A stretch of 64,000 bases of DNA, from the NCBI GenBank assembly GCA_003132405.1, contig PKXQ01000109.1, positions 1 through 64,000 of the forward strand, written 5' to 3'. Each line of letters begins with the position of its first letter. Within the stretch, counting starts at the first letter, position 1. A model generated the notes under the pieces. The model ran no database searches, had not been told where the DNA came from, and saw nothing but the letters and a program-made list of their open reading frames with translations. The position numbers and the translations under genes were made by a program. Positions 39,899 through 49,145 of the stretch are shown here, in pieces. The stretch comes from Acidobacteriaceae bacterium (GTDB lineage Bacteria; Acidobacteriota; Terriglobia; Terriglobales; Acidobacteriaceae).

Positions 39899-40366
39899 AT
39901 GAAAAAAGTTAATTACATTCCAGAAGGCTACAACACGATTACTCCATACCTGGTCATCAAGGGTGCCGCGAAAGCTATCGACTACTATAAGAAAGTCTTT
40001 GGCGCTACGGTAGTCGTGCGCATGGACGGTCCCGACGGCAAGGTGGGCCACGCCGAACTGCAGATCGGCGACTCGCGCATTATGCTGGCCGACGAAAATC
40101 CCGCCATGGGCAACCGCAGCGCCGAGAACATTGGCGGCTCTCCGGTGAGCCTGTACGTCTACCTGCCCGACTGCGACGCGGTCGTCGCAAAGGCCACTGC
40201 CGAGGGGGCCAAAATTTTGAAGCCGGTGCAGGATCAGTTCTATGGAGATCGCTCTGGCTTCATCCAGGATCCGTTCGGGCATCTCTGGGGCGTCGCAACT
40301 CACAAGGAAGATGTGTCGCCCAAAGAAATGAGCGAACGCGCCAAGAAAGCGATGCAGGCAGCCTGA
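39899..40366 (+). CDS. VOC-family (PhnB-like) protein
   Basis: ITPYLVIKGAAKAIDYYKKVFGATVVVRMDGPDGKVGHAELQIGDS. Confidence 0.9.
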   Translation: MKKVNYIPEGYNTITPYLVIKGAAKAIDYYKKVFGATVVVRMDGPDGKVGHAELQIGDSRIMLADENPAMGNRSAENIGGSPVSLYVYLPDCDAVVAKATAEGAKILKPVQDQFYGDRSGFIQDPFGHLWGVATHKEDVSPKEMSERAKKAMQAA

Positions 40367-40371
40367 AAACC

Positions 40372-40465
40372 GCTCTTGGCTTTTGGCTCCTAGCTCCTGG
40401 CTTGATGCCCTTGGCTTGATCGGCGATCGGGCTTGGCTAAAGGCTAAGAGCTAACGGCCAAGGCC
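40372..40465. repeat. Stop-adjacent 7-nt tandem hairpin B
   Basis: GCTCTTG GCTTTTG GCTCCTA GCTCCTG GCTTGAT GCCCTTG GCTTGAT ... GCTTGGC TAAAGGC TAAGAGC TAACGGC CAAGGCC, in strict 7-nt phase. Confidence 0.9.
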
Positions 40466-40528
40466 ACGCTGTTTCACGCGCCGTCGATCTCGTACAATTG
40501 AAGAGATAACTTAGAAAGGACTCTCCCT

Positions 40529-40996
40529 ATGCTCGCTGCAGGCAATCCGTTTCCAAACTTCTCTCTGCCCAATCAGGACGGCAAGACCGTCAAGCTCTCC
40601 GATTTCGCGGGACATTGGCTCGTCGTTTACTTCTATCCGAAAGATGACACCCCCGGCTGCACCGTCCAAGGCAAGGCGTTCACGGCGAGCAAGGCCGATT
40701 TCGACGCGGCCGGAATCAAAGTTGTTGGCGTCAGCTCCGACGACGTGACCTCGCATAAGAACTTCTCTCACAAATTTGCCTTCACCATCGAATTGCTCTC
40801 CGACACCGATTCCACTCTCATGAAGACGCTTGGCCTCGGCCAGGCAGAGTGGAAGGGAATGAAATTCTGGGAGCGCACTACTTTTGTGGTCGACCCGAAA
40901 GGCACTATTGTCAAGGTCTATGACAAAGTTAACCCAGACGGCCATGAGAAAGTGCTGCTCGACGATATCAATGGGATGAAGGCGAAGGCGGCCTGA
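40529..40996 (+). CDS. bcp: Peroxiredoxin (BCP/AhpC-TSA family)
   Basis: FYPKDDTPGCTVQGKAF. Confidence 0.92.
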   Translation: MLAAGNPFPNFSLPNQDGKTVKLSDFAGHWLVVYFYPKDDTPGCTVQGKAFTASKADFDAAGIKVVGVSSDDVTSHKNFSHKFAFTIELLSDTDSTLMKTLGLGQAEWKGMKFWERTTFVVDPKGTIVKVYDKVNPDGHEKVLLDDINGMKAKAA

Positions 40997-41015
40997 GTCC
41001 CGCAAAAGAAGCTTC

Positions 41016-41092
41016 AACCACGAAGGCCACAAAAATTCACGAAGGTTTCAGTCTCAGCTTTTCCTTCGTGAACCTTTGTGGCCTTCGTGGTT
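41016..41092. repeat. Long inverted repeat between convergent genes (hairpin C)
   Basis: AACCACGAAGGCCACAAAAATTCACGAAGG / CCTTCGTGAACCTTTGTGGCCTTCGTGGTT; 30-nt arms, 28/30 complementary. Confidence 0.92.
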
Positions 41093-41147
41093 AACGATTC
41101 CGCGAAGGCCGCCACAAGACGCAAGCGGCATTGATACTTCGGAGCGC

Positions 41148-42389
41148 TTATTCAACCAACGGATTGGCAGAGAATTCCGAGTTGCCGGTTTTATTCCACG
41201 GCCAGCCGAACGTTCCCGCGAGGCCTTCCTTCAGCACGGCGGGCAGGATTCGGTAGAGCCGCGTGCGCAAGTCGCCATAGCCTTGTATTCCCGCAAAAAG
41301 GTCGCTCATCAATTCGCGGAAGGTAGCGCTTTGCGCAGTCAAACCCACCATTCGCTTCAGCACGCTGTCGCCGAAAACTTGTCCATTGTAAAAACGCTGT
41401 GACACGCGAGCGGCTAGTCGCAACTCCGGCAATATCTCTTCTGCGAGTTGAGTCCGATAGTCGTCAGGTTGTCCGCCCAGCAATGCGCCGGCGCACAACT
41501 CCGCCGATCGAAGGGCGTAATAGAGGCCTTCGCCAGTGATCGGATCAACCAGGCCAGCACTGTCGCCGATCATCGCCCAGCCATTGCCGCAGACTTCGAG
41601 CGTCTCAAAAGTTTGCGCGCGAAACGAAGGCAGGATGTGCGAATAAAAGCCCGCGCCATCCAGACGAAAGCGATTTTCGACGAGCCATTTTTCCAGGATG
41701 CGCCGCAACTCGCCGGTAGAGATTTCGCCCATCTTGCCAGCGATACCGGCAGAGACATGATCGGCCCGCGGAAACACCCATATATAGCCCGTTATGCCTT
41801 GCAGAAACTGAATCTGCATCAGCGAGCCATCGCCCGGAGAACTCCCGCGAGGTATGAAGTAGCCGGCGGTAACCATAAGATCGCTCGGCGAAATCGGAGA
41901 GAGAAATTGCGCGCGGAACGGATTGCGCGCGCCCGCCGCGAGTATCAGGTAAGAAGCTTTGTATTCGCGCTGAGGCGTGATCAGTTGCCAACCATCGTCC
42001 GTTCGCGCGACACGCGTAACCCGCTCGTTCCTTATCTCGACGCTCAGCCCCGCGCGGCGGGCTCGTTCCAACAACAATCCATTAAGGCCCATGCGCGAGA
42101 AGATCGCCACCGGATGCTGTAACTGAAAACGTACACGTTGTCCTGATGGGCTAATTAGTTCGCAGTGTTCAACCAGATTACTCCCGCTCCCCGCGTCGGC
42201 CAAAAACGGATAGCGCTCCAAGGCTTTGTGCGTAACTCCGCCGCCGCAGGGTTTCTCCCAAGCCAGCTTTTCGTCGAAGAGCAGAACATCCCTGCCTCCC
42301 GCGCCCAGCAGCGCCGCCGCCAGCGCGCCCGCCGGACCACCTCCGACTATAGCGATAGGAAGTTCTGCGATAGGAAGTTTAATGCTCAC
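41148..42389 (-). CDS. Geranylgeranyl reductase family FAD-dependent oxidoreductase
   Basis: AIVGGGPAGALAAALLGAGGRDVLLFDE, GWAMIGDSAGLVDPITGEGLYYALRSAE. Confidence 0.9.
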   Translation of the reverse strand: MSIKLPIAELPIAIVGGGPAGALAAALLGAGGRDVLLFDEKLAWEKPCGGGVTHKALERYPFLADAGSGSNLVEHCELISPSGQRVRFQLQHPVAIFSRMGLNGLLLERARRAGLSVEIRNERVTRVARTDDGWQLITPQREYKASYLILAAGARNPFRAQFLSPISPSDLMVTAGYFIPRGSSPGDGSLMQIQFLQGITGYIWVFPRADHVSAGIAGKMGEISTGELRRILEKWLVENRFRLDGAGFYSHILPSFRAQTFETLEVCGNGWAMIGDSAGLVDPITGEGLYYALRSAELCAGALLGGQPDDYRTQLAEEILPELRLAARVSQRFYNGQVFGDSVLKRMVGLTAQSATFRELMSDLFAGIQGYGDLRTRLYRILPAVLKEGLAGTFGWPWNKTGNSEFSANPLVE

Positions 42390-42517
42390 GCCGCGAGGTG
42401 GATTTTATCGCAGCGGAGAACGCTGGCCAATATGCTCAGCGACACGCCACCACGGGGCTGGTGCGCTCTCCGCAAGCCGGTGCAAAGTCAAGGTCCGCGA
42501 CTCTGCGAGCGGGTTGG

Positions 42518-42799
42518 CTATTGCAGAGTGGTCGAGTTACTCAGCCCTTGATAAATAAATAATCCCGCAATGACCAGGATCATGACTCCCGACAAGGCGC
42601 CGAGCACCTTGACGATGGGTGTGATCTTGTTCATCTTGGCCAGCACTTCTACCTGGTCTTTGTGCATTTGGGATTCGGTTTCATGCAGAAAGATGGAATC
42701 ATCTTCGTGCATGGTGAGGGTGCTGCGATAGATCAGGAGGATGATGAGCACCCCCGTCAGTACACCCCACGCGACTAGCAGCCCGAACATAGGAGACAT
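42518..42799 (-). CDS. Small two-TM hypothetical protein
   Basis: 93 aa, two hydrophobic helices. Confidence 0.5.
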   Translation of the reverse strand: MSPMFGLLVAWGVLTGVLIILLIYRSTLTMHEDDSIFLHETESQMHKDQVEVLAKMNKITPIVKVLGALSGVMILVIAGLFIYQGLSNSTTLQ

Positions 42800-43056
42800 A
42801 TTCCACCCCGGACTTGAGATCGAGCCAGTTCCCGAAGTGCCTTCTATCGCCGCAGCAAAACCACGTGGTTTTCGCTAACGTTCGGGTACGGCCCCCTGCT
42901 GGCAATGATTATAGACCCGATGCAAGGGGTGGTCGCGACTTCTTCTTAACCCCAGGCATCTAATGGTTAGATACCAGAGGACGCACCCCCCGCAAAAAGC
43001 CCTTGCAGGGCCGGTTGCGACCTTTGTTATAATGAATCGATACAAGGAGATTACCG

Positions 43057-43443
43057 ATGGCGACTACCACTACACCTGATGTACAACATGGACAGCCCAA
43101 TGTGCAGCCGAAAACCGCGGCACCCGTCTTAACCCCTGCCGCGATTGCCAAGGTCAAAGAGATCATGGCCTCGCAGGCGCCAGTTCCCACGGGTTTGCGG
43201 TTGTCCGTAGTCGGCGGCGGTTGCTCCGGCTTTCAATATTCCATGGCCTTCGAAAACGGCGCCGGAATGATGGATAAGGTTTTCGACTTTGACGGCCTGA
43301 AGGTTTACGTCGATGCCACGTCCCTGATGTATCTGGGCGGGGCGCACGTCGATTACATTGAGACCCTCGAAGGCGCGGGCTTCAAGTTCGAAAACCCGAA
43401 CGTGAAGAGCACCTGCGGCTGCGGCTCGTCGTTCAACGTGTAA
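43057..43443 (+). CDS. Iron-sulfur cluster assembly A-type carrier (IscA/ErpA family)
   Basis: GGGCSGFQY and CGCGSSF. Confidence 0.93.
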   Translation: MATTTTPDVQHGQPNVQPKTAAPVLTPAAIAKVKEIMASQAPVPTGLRLSVVGGGCSGFQYSMAFENGAGMMDKVFDFDGLKVYVDATSLMYLGGAHVDYIETLEGAGFKFENPNVKSTCGCGSSFNV

Positions 43444-43467
43444 ACTGATTTTAGTATTAGGTTCTTG

Positions 43468-43494
43468 AAAGCCCTGCTCCCTTGCGGGGCTTTT
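43468..43494 (+). terminator. Rho-independent-type terminator
   Basis: AAAGCCC-tgctcccttgcg-GGGCTTTT. Confidence 0.65.
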
Positions 43495-43527
43495 CTCTTT
43501 GGCGAAGACTTTATAAGGGTTCGTAGT

Positions 43528-44586
43528 CTATTGCTGCGGCGGCTGAGAAGGCGTTTGCGGAGCTGGCGATTGCGGACTCTGCCCGCCTAATCCTTGGCTG
43601 CCTCCTGGTCCAAAGGAACTTTGTCCAAATCCGCCTTGTCCCGGCATTCCACCGGGCATTCCTGGCATTCCAGGAGTGACTGCGCCTGGAATTCCGGAAG
43701 TCACGCCACCCGTAGGATTTACCGGCCCATTCAACAAGCCGCCGCGGTCAGCCATAGGCAGGTAAATAAAGAGCCAGTCGTTGTAATGGTTCTTGGTGTA
43801 GAAGACGTGAATGCTTTTCTCTTTGCTCGTGCTGGCAACGCCGAGAATCGGCCCGCCTCCAAACGTCTGCCCACCCAGGTTGGAACTGGAGATGGAATTC
43901 GACGACGGCGATCCAGATGAAGACGACCCATTTGAATTCGCGTCGGGGTTGCCGGAAGAAGAGCTGTCTGACGCGCCGCCCGCCGACGCATTCGCGGAAT
44001 TGCCGCCTGCGGAATTTTGATTGCCCGGCTGTTGCAGTCCACCCGGTTGCGCTCCGAAGCCGCCAATGCTGGCAACGCCGCCCTGCCCTCCGCCAAATGC
44101 TCCGGCACCGCCAAATCCGCTTTGTCCGGGCGCGCCTCCGCCCATCAGGCTCGAGGCTCCGCCTTGCAGATTCGTCCCCGGGGTTTGTCCGAGGACCATT
44201 CCATTGTTCAGGCTGATGTCCTGCTGATGCAGAAATTTAAAGTCTTTTTCCTTGCGCGTGGTCTTGTCGATATTCACGGGATCGGTATAACGCTTGCGCA
44301 GGAAGCGCAGGTTGTTGGTGCTCTCCAGCTCTTCAACCCGCGTCGGATAGCGCCCGAATTTCTTGTAGAAATGTTGAATGGCGCGCATGTAAGCCGTGCC
44401 CCGATGCCGCAACTCATCTTCGCGATCGCGGACAATCTGCTGTTTGATCTCCGGCAGCACGGCCAGCAAACCAATGGTGATCAGCGCCAGCGCCAGCATC
44501 AGCGTGATCATCACGTAGCCGCGCTGCTGGATTTGTGATTTGCGATTTGTAATTTGTAATCTGGGAGGTCTCAAGCTAAAACGCTG
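43528..44586 (-). CDS. GspG-like pseudopilin with long Gly/Ser/Pro/Gln low-complexity tail; start uncertain
   Basis: QQRGYVMITLMLALALITIGLLAVLPEIKQQIVRDREDELRHRGTAYMRAIQHFYKKFGRYPTRVEEL, then GMPGMPGGMPGQGGFGQSSF. Confidence 0.75.
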   Translation of the reverse strand, partial: QRFSLRPPRLQITNRKSQIQQRGYVMITLMLALALITIGLLAVLPEIKQQIVRDREDELRHRGTAYMRAIQHFYKKFGRYPTRVEELESTNNLRFLRKRYTDPVNIDKTTRKEKDFKFLHQQDISLNNGMVLGQTPGTNLQGGASSLMGGGAPGQSGFGGAGAFGGGQGGVASIGGFGAQPGGLQQPGNQNSAGGNSANASAGGASDSSSSGNPDANSNGSSSSGSPSSNSISSSNLGGQTFGGGPILGVASTSKEKSIHVFYTKNHYNDWLFIYLPMADRGGLLNGPVNPTGGVTSGIPGAVTPGMPGMPGGMPGQGGFGQSSFGPGGSQGLGGQSPQSPAPQTPSQPPQQ

Positions 44587-44642
44587 CATAACGCTCACTC
44601 GCCTTCGAAATCACGAATTACAAATCGCCAATTGCAAATCGC
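44530..44642. repeat. Stop-adjacent 7-nt tandem hairpin D
   Basis: GATTTGT GATTTGC GATTTGT AATTTGT AATCTGG; right arm reverse complement GATTTGC AATTGGC GATTTGT AATTCGT GATTTCG. Confidence 0.88.
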
Positions 44643-44644
44643 TC

Positions 44645-45229
44645 TCATCCCTGCGTTAAAGGCAGGCTCTGCCGGTTGTTGTTGAGCACATCTTCCACGT
44701 CCACCGCGTTCGGCGAGATGTGCAGAACGCGATAACGCCGGTCGACAATGTCGCCCTCAGAGGCGATAAAAATATCCTCGCCCTGCGACAGGAAGATTTT
44801 CTTCGTCTCCCCGGGCCGATTGGCAAAACCGAAAAACTTGAGATTGATCGGCGGAGGCGGCGCGATGGGCGGAGGTGTGTTGATCCCGGCCGTCTGAGTC
44901 TCCGTCGTTCCGTTTTTCTTAGGAACTTCGATTTGTGCCACCGACCCGGCGACAAAAATATTCCTGCCGTTGCCCGCATACTTAATTTCCTCGCTTTGCC
45001 GCAGCAGATTCAGATCGAGTGTCGGATCAAGGCGAGGCGCAACCACTGCCACCATTTTCCCGGAAGCCGTGCGGCGCATCGCCGGTTTAGCAGGCGCCGC
45101 GCTGGTTGGCGCCGCGGGCGGCGCCGTCGGCGATGAGGGCCAAAACTCGCGCCCCACCGATACCAGTGCGATCGCACCCAGCACGCCCAGCCATATCAAC
45201 TGCTTCCGATTTTCAATTCCCAGTTTCAT
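44645..45229 (-). CDS. PilP-like pilus assembly protein
   Basis: N-terminal TM, Pro-rich linker, FGFANRPGETKKIFLSQGEDIFIASEGDIVDRRYRVLHISPNAVDVEDV. Confidence 0.65.
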   Translation of the reverse strand: MKLGIENRKQLIWLGVLGAIALVSVGREFWPSSPTAPPAAPTSAAPAKPAMRRTASGKMVAVVAPRLDPTLDLNLLRQSEEIKYAGNGRNIFVAGSVAQIEVPKKNGTTETQTAGINTPPPIAPPPPINLKFFGFANRPGETKKIFLSQGEDIFIASEGDIVDRRYRVLHISPNAVDVEDVLNNNRQSLPLTQG

Positions 45230-45765
45230 GTACTCGACCGCAAATAACTGTGGATCGTGATTCCCAGCTTGACCGGCCCCCCGCCTTCGCCCGCCAGGTC
45301 CACGCTATCCACTTCGAAAAACATCTTCGATCTTTCCAGCGTATTGATGAAGCGCACCAGTTGCAGGTAGTCGCCTGAAAAACTTCCTTCGATTTCGACC
45401 GGCACTATGCCGGAGGTTTCCGCTTCTTCCTCTTTGTATCTCGCCTGTTGGATGTGTATGCCATTCTCCGCCGCCAGCTTTCCCAGTTCCTTGGTCAGGT
45501 CGGAATCTTTTTCCGCAAAACGGTCTTTATAAAATCCGCTGATCTGGCCCTTCGCCAGCACAACCTTCTGGTCGATGTGGCGCAGCGGCATCACATCGCG
45601 CGTCTTCCTCGTCAGTTCGGCTTTGAGTTCATTGATTTGCAGCCGCCGCGAATCCGCCGAACCGACAAGCGGCGAAAACAGCACAGCCGCCGCGATCACA
45701 TCGACCGCCAGCATCGCCCCAATTGCAATCTTCAACTTGCGCCGCGAGTTCCCCAGGTCGGGCAT
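45226..45765 (-). CDS. pilO: Type IV pilus assembly protein PilO
   Basis: MPDLGNSRRKLKIAIGAMLAVDVIAAAV...EIEGSFSGDYLQLVRFINTLERSKMFF. Confidence 0.85.
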   Translation of the reverse strand: MPDLGNSRRKLKIAIGAMLAVDVIAAAVLFSPLVGSADSRRLQINELKAELTRKTRDVMPLRHIDQKVVLAKGQISGFYKDRFAEKDSDLTKELGKLAAENGIHIQQARYKEEEAETSGIVPVEIEGSFSGDYLQLVRFINTLERSKMFFEVDSVDLAGEGGGPVKLGITIHSYLRSST

Positions 45766-46343
45766 TACTTGCCGCTCCTCTCGGTCACGTCCGGAACATA
45801 AATCGACACCACCGTCGCGCCCACGCCCGCTTGCGCTTCCTGATTTTCCGCCACCAGTTGCGCTGACTGAAAGTGCTTCGAGCCTTCCATGCGATGGACC
45901 AAGTCCACCGCTGCTTCGCGCGTGTCGCCCAGTACCTTCATATTCAGCTCGACCTGTCCCTGCTCGTCCAATTCTGGCCGCAGCGAGACCACGTGCAGGT
46001 TCGTCGGCATCACCTGCTCCAGATCCTCGAACACCCGCGTCCACGAAAACGCTTTGCGCTGAATCAGTCCATTCAAGAACTGTGACTGATCGCGCGTGCT
46101 GCGATTCGCGGCTTGGTCGAGAAAGGCCTGCGCCTGCGCTCGTTCGTCGTCGCGCTCTTTAATCTGCGCGTTTAAGCGAGCAATCTCCTGACGATCTCTG
46201 CCCGCGTGTCTCCACTCACTCACCGTCCAGAGAAGAAGGAGCAGAGTCAAAGCGGCAAGAGCGCCGACACCCAGCCCCCAGCGCAGCCAGAACTGCCGCG
46301 CATCTTCATAAGGCCGGGTCGCGAGATTGATGTCTAAACGCAT
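45765..46343 (-). CDS. pilN: Type IV pilus assembly protein PilN
   Basis: MRLDINLATRPYEDARQFWLRWGLGVGALAALTLLL. Confidence 0.85.
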   Translation of the reverse strand: MRLDINLATRPYEDARQFWLRWGLGVGALAALTLLLLLWTVSEWRHAGRDRQEIARLNAQIKERDDERAQAQAFLDQAANRSTRDQSQFLNGLIQRKAFSWTRVFEDLEQVMPTNLHVVSLRPELDEQGQVELNMKVLGDTREAAVDLVHRMEGSKHFQSAQLVAENQEAQAGVGATVVSIYVPDVTERSGK

Positions 46344-46379
46344 TAGTTAGGAAATCCCAAAAATTCAAAATGCTTTTAA

Positions 46380-46430
46380 GCTCTTAGCCTTTGGCCTTTA
46401 GCTAAAGTCAAGCGCCAAGAGCTAATAGCC
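46380..46430. repeat. Stop-adjacent 7-nt tandem hairpin E
   Basis: GCTCTTA GCCTTTG GCCTTTA GCTAAAG TCAAGC GCCAAGA GCTAATA GCC. Confidence 0.85.
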
Positions 46431-46434
46431 GTAC

Positions 46435-47331
46435 TTAAGAAATCAGGGCCCCCACAACTCCCGCCATGCGCCATCGTGGGACCGTTCCTGTCGTCGACGC
46501 GATCTGCGTTGCCGCCACCAGTTCTTCAACGGTCGCTCCCGACTGATTTTTCAGCGCCGAGGCGGCGCCTCCCGATTCGGATTGGCCCGCCACGTAGATG
46601 CGCTCGATATTCAGACTGTAAGTGTCTTGGAAAAATACCACCGACGGATAAACTTCCTCTGCCAGTTGATCGCCCGTGATGGTCACGCCACGCACATTTT
46701 CGAGTGTGCGGAAGAGCAACAGTTGCTCCTGATCGAGAATCGCGATGCTGATCGTGCGGGCGTCTACTTTTACCACCAGCGTCGGCCGTTCCGCATCCGC
46801 CGCTCCCAGCGCCGCCAGCATCGACGGCATCACCATCCCCGGGTTATAGCCCGCATCGCGAAACGCCGATTCATATTCCTCGAGAACCGTGTTCAGCACC
46901 ACAGCAGCCACCGCTCGCACTCCCTTGCCCGTCGACTGCGCGTGATAAGAAATGCGGGCATTGGCGGGATCAAAGGGCAACGACTTCTTCAGCCGGAAGC
47001 GAACTACGGCCTCCGCCTCCTCGCGCTTCGAGGGCAGCGTTTCAAAATCGAGCAGGACTACGCGAACAGAGGTGTCGGGCAAAATCGCAATTACATCCCG
47101 CGATCGGCTGCCGACGCTGGCTAGTGAGCTTTCAATTGCCTGTCGAACCGCGGCGCCGTCGCGCAGATTCGCTTCCATCAAATCCGGAACCACCGTTCCC
47201 GGGGCCAGTTCCCGCGCCGATGCGATCTCGACCATCCGCCCCGCATCAGCGGCGCGCCCCGCCAGCACGCGGTCGGCTGCAATTTCACAAGCGAGCGTCG
47301 GTCGGCGTTCGTGTTTGGATGTGGAGGCCAT
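46435..47331 (-). CDS. pilM: Type IV pilus assembly ATPase-fold protein PilM
   Basis: Actin-like fold motifs; position between pilB and pilN; start MASTSKHERRPTLACEI. Confidence 0.8.
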   Translation of the reverse strand: MASTSKHERRPTLACEIAADRVLAGRAADAGRMVEIASARELAPGTVVPDLMEANLRDGAAVRQAIESSLASVGSRSRDVIAILPDTSVRVVLLDFETLPSKREEAEAVVRFRLKKSLPFDPANARISYHAQSTGKGVRAVAAVVLNTVLEEYESAFRDAGYNPGMVMPSMLAALGAADAERPTLVVKVDARTISIAILDQEQLLLFRTLENVRGVTITGDQLAEEVYPSVVFFQDTYSLNIERIYVAGQSESGGAASALKNQSGATVEELVAATQIASTTGTVPRWRMAGVVGALIS

Positions 47332-47437
47332 AACTACTGTCTGATGATATTCCCTACCGTCACGAGGAGAGTAGTTACCTCCGGGGATGCCGGGAACAGG
47401 AAGCCGGTCATGCGGAGAGTAACCAGTTACTCCTGCC

Positions 47438-49120
47438 TCAACGCATGGTCTCAATAAAGGTGACCTTGTTGATCTCTTTCAGAGTGGTAAATCCCCCGCG
47501 CACCTTGTCAAGCGCCGATTCGCGCAGGAAGCGCATCCCTTCTTCGCGGGCGGCCTTCCGGATCTCCGACGTCGACTTGCGATCGAGAATCATTTCGCGA
47601 ATACGGTCGGTCAAATCCAGAAGCTCATGAATCGCCGTTCGCCCCCGGAATCCCGTGCCCGCGCACTCGATGCAGCCCTGCCCCTCGTACAAAGGAACCT
47701 GCGACCACACTTGCGGGTCCAGACCGCTCGCCTCCAGCACGTCGTTCGGATAATGCACCGCGGTGCGGCAAGAATCGCAAATGATGCGCACCAGCCGCTG
47801 CGCCAGAATGCAGTTCAGCGCCGAGACAAAGTTGTACGGCTCGACTCCCATGTTCAAAAAGCGTCCCAGCACGTCGACCACGTTATTGGCGTGGACGGTC
47901 GTAAACACGAGGTGGCCGGTCAGCGCCGATTGGATGGCGATCTGCGCCGTTTCGTTGTCGCGAATTTCGCCCACCATGATCTTGTCCGGATCGTGGCGCA
48001 AAATGGAACGCAGGCCGCGGGCGAAGGTCAGTCCCTTTTTTTCGTTGACCGGAATCTGGGTGATGCCGCGCAGTTGATACTCGACCGGATCTTCAATGGT
48101 GATGATCTTGTCTTCGTCGGTCTTGATCTCGTTGACGGCCGCATAGAGCGTTGTAGTTTTACCGCTGCCCGTCGGCCCCGTCACCAGCACCATGCCATAC
48201 GGTTCCTTGATGTAGCGGCGAAAGCGGCGCAGGTCGTCTTCCGCGAAGCCGACGACGTCGAGCGTGAGTTTCTTGAACTTTTCGCTCATCGACTCTTTAT
48301 CGAGTACGCGAAGCACCGCGTCTTCGCCGTGAATCGACGGCATGATGGAGACGCGGAAGTCGATGGCGCGCCCGTTGTACTTCACGCGGAAGCGGCCGTC
48401 CTGCGGCACGCGGCGCTCGGAAATGTCGAGCTCGCTCATCACCTTGATGCGCGAAATGATGGTCGAGTGGTGCTCTTTGCCGATGGGCGGCATGGCGTTG
48501 GTGAGCACGCCGTCGATGCGAAACTTGATGCCCACCGAGTCGTCCCGCGTCTCGATGTGAATGTCGCTTGCCCGCCGCTGCAACGCTGTAAAAATCGTAG
48601 TGTCGACTAGGCGGATGATAGGGCTCATGTCCGCCCCCGCCGTCGCCGTCAACTTGTCGATGGAGATGGTCTCGTCGTTCCCGGCTTCGTCCTCGCGAAT
48701 CACGTCGAGCGTGAATCCCTCGCTCGCGTCTTCCAGCACGCGCTTGGACTGTTCGGTCTTCTGCAGAATGTCGGAGATCTGCTTGTCGGTGGAAACTTTG
48801 GTGACGATGCGCTTGCCGAGCAGCAGGCTGATCTCGTCGATCATCATGAGCTGGCTCGGATTCGCAATCGCAATCACCAGCCGCCCGTCTTCGGTTTCGT
48901 TCAGAGGCACGAATTTATAGCGGAACATCAAGTGCACGGGGATCTTCTCGAACAGATCGTGGTGCAACTGGAAATCGCTCAGATCGATGAATTCGCAGCG
49001 GTAGCGCCGCGCAATATCGCGCGCATGCACCAGTTCGTCGGTCACTGGCGCCACTTCCGGCACCAGCTTCCCGCCATTTGCGCCGCTTACCACTGCTGTC
49101 TTCTTATCCGCCATTGCCAT
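47438..49120 (-). CDS. pilB: Type IV pilus assembly / type II secretion ATPase PilB/GspE
   Basis: GPTGSGKTTTLYAAVNEI, RSILRHDPDKIMVGEIRDNETAQIAIQSALTGHLV, tetracysteine zinc motif. Confidence 0.95.
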   Translation of the reverse strand: MAMADKKTAVVSGANGGKLVPEVAPVTDELVHARDIARRYRCEFIDLSDFQLHHDLFEKIPVHLMFRYKFVPLNETEDGRLVIAIANPSQLMMIDEISLLLGKRIVTKVSTDKQISDILQKTEQSKRVLEDASEGFTLDVIREDEAGNDETISIDKLTATAGADMSPIIRLVDTTIFTALQRRASDIHIETRDDSVGIKFRIDGVLTNAMPPIGKEHHSTIISRIKVMSELDISERRVPQDGRFRVKYNGRAIDFRVSIMPSIHGEDAVLRVLDKESMSEKFKKLTLDVVGFAEDDLRRFRRYIKEPYGMVLVTGPTGSGKTTTLYAAVNEIKTDEDKIITIEDPVEYQLRGITQIPVNEKKGLTFARGLRSILRHDPDKIMVGEIRDNETAQIAIQSALTGHLVFTTVHANNVVDVLGRFLNMGVEPYNFVSALNCILAQRLVRIICDSCRTAVHYPNDVLEASGLDPQVWSQVPLYEGQGCIECAGTGFRGRTAIHELLDLTDRIREMILDRKSTSEIRKAAREEGMRFLRESALDKVRGGFTTLKEINKVTFIETMR

Positions 49121-49145
49121 ACCAGTTTACCGCTTCTTACCAGCC

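Noticed and set aside
40372-40465. Reading the heptad arrays as CRISPR arrays
   Set aside because: Units are 7-8 nt with no spacers and no cas genes in the window.
45766-46044. N-terminal extension of the PilO ORF
   Set aside because: It is an alternative frame within pilN; PilO starts at 45765.
47627-48610. Plus-strand ORF of 327 aa
   Set aside because: Antisense of pilB, which carries Walker and zinc motifs; the plus-strand protein is His/Arg/Asp-rich and unlike a folded family.
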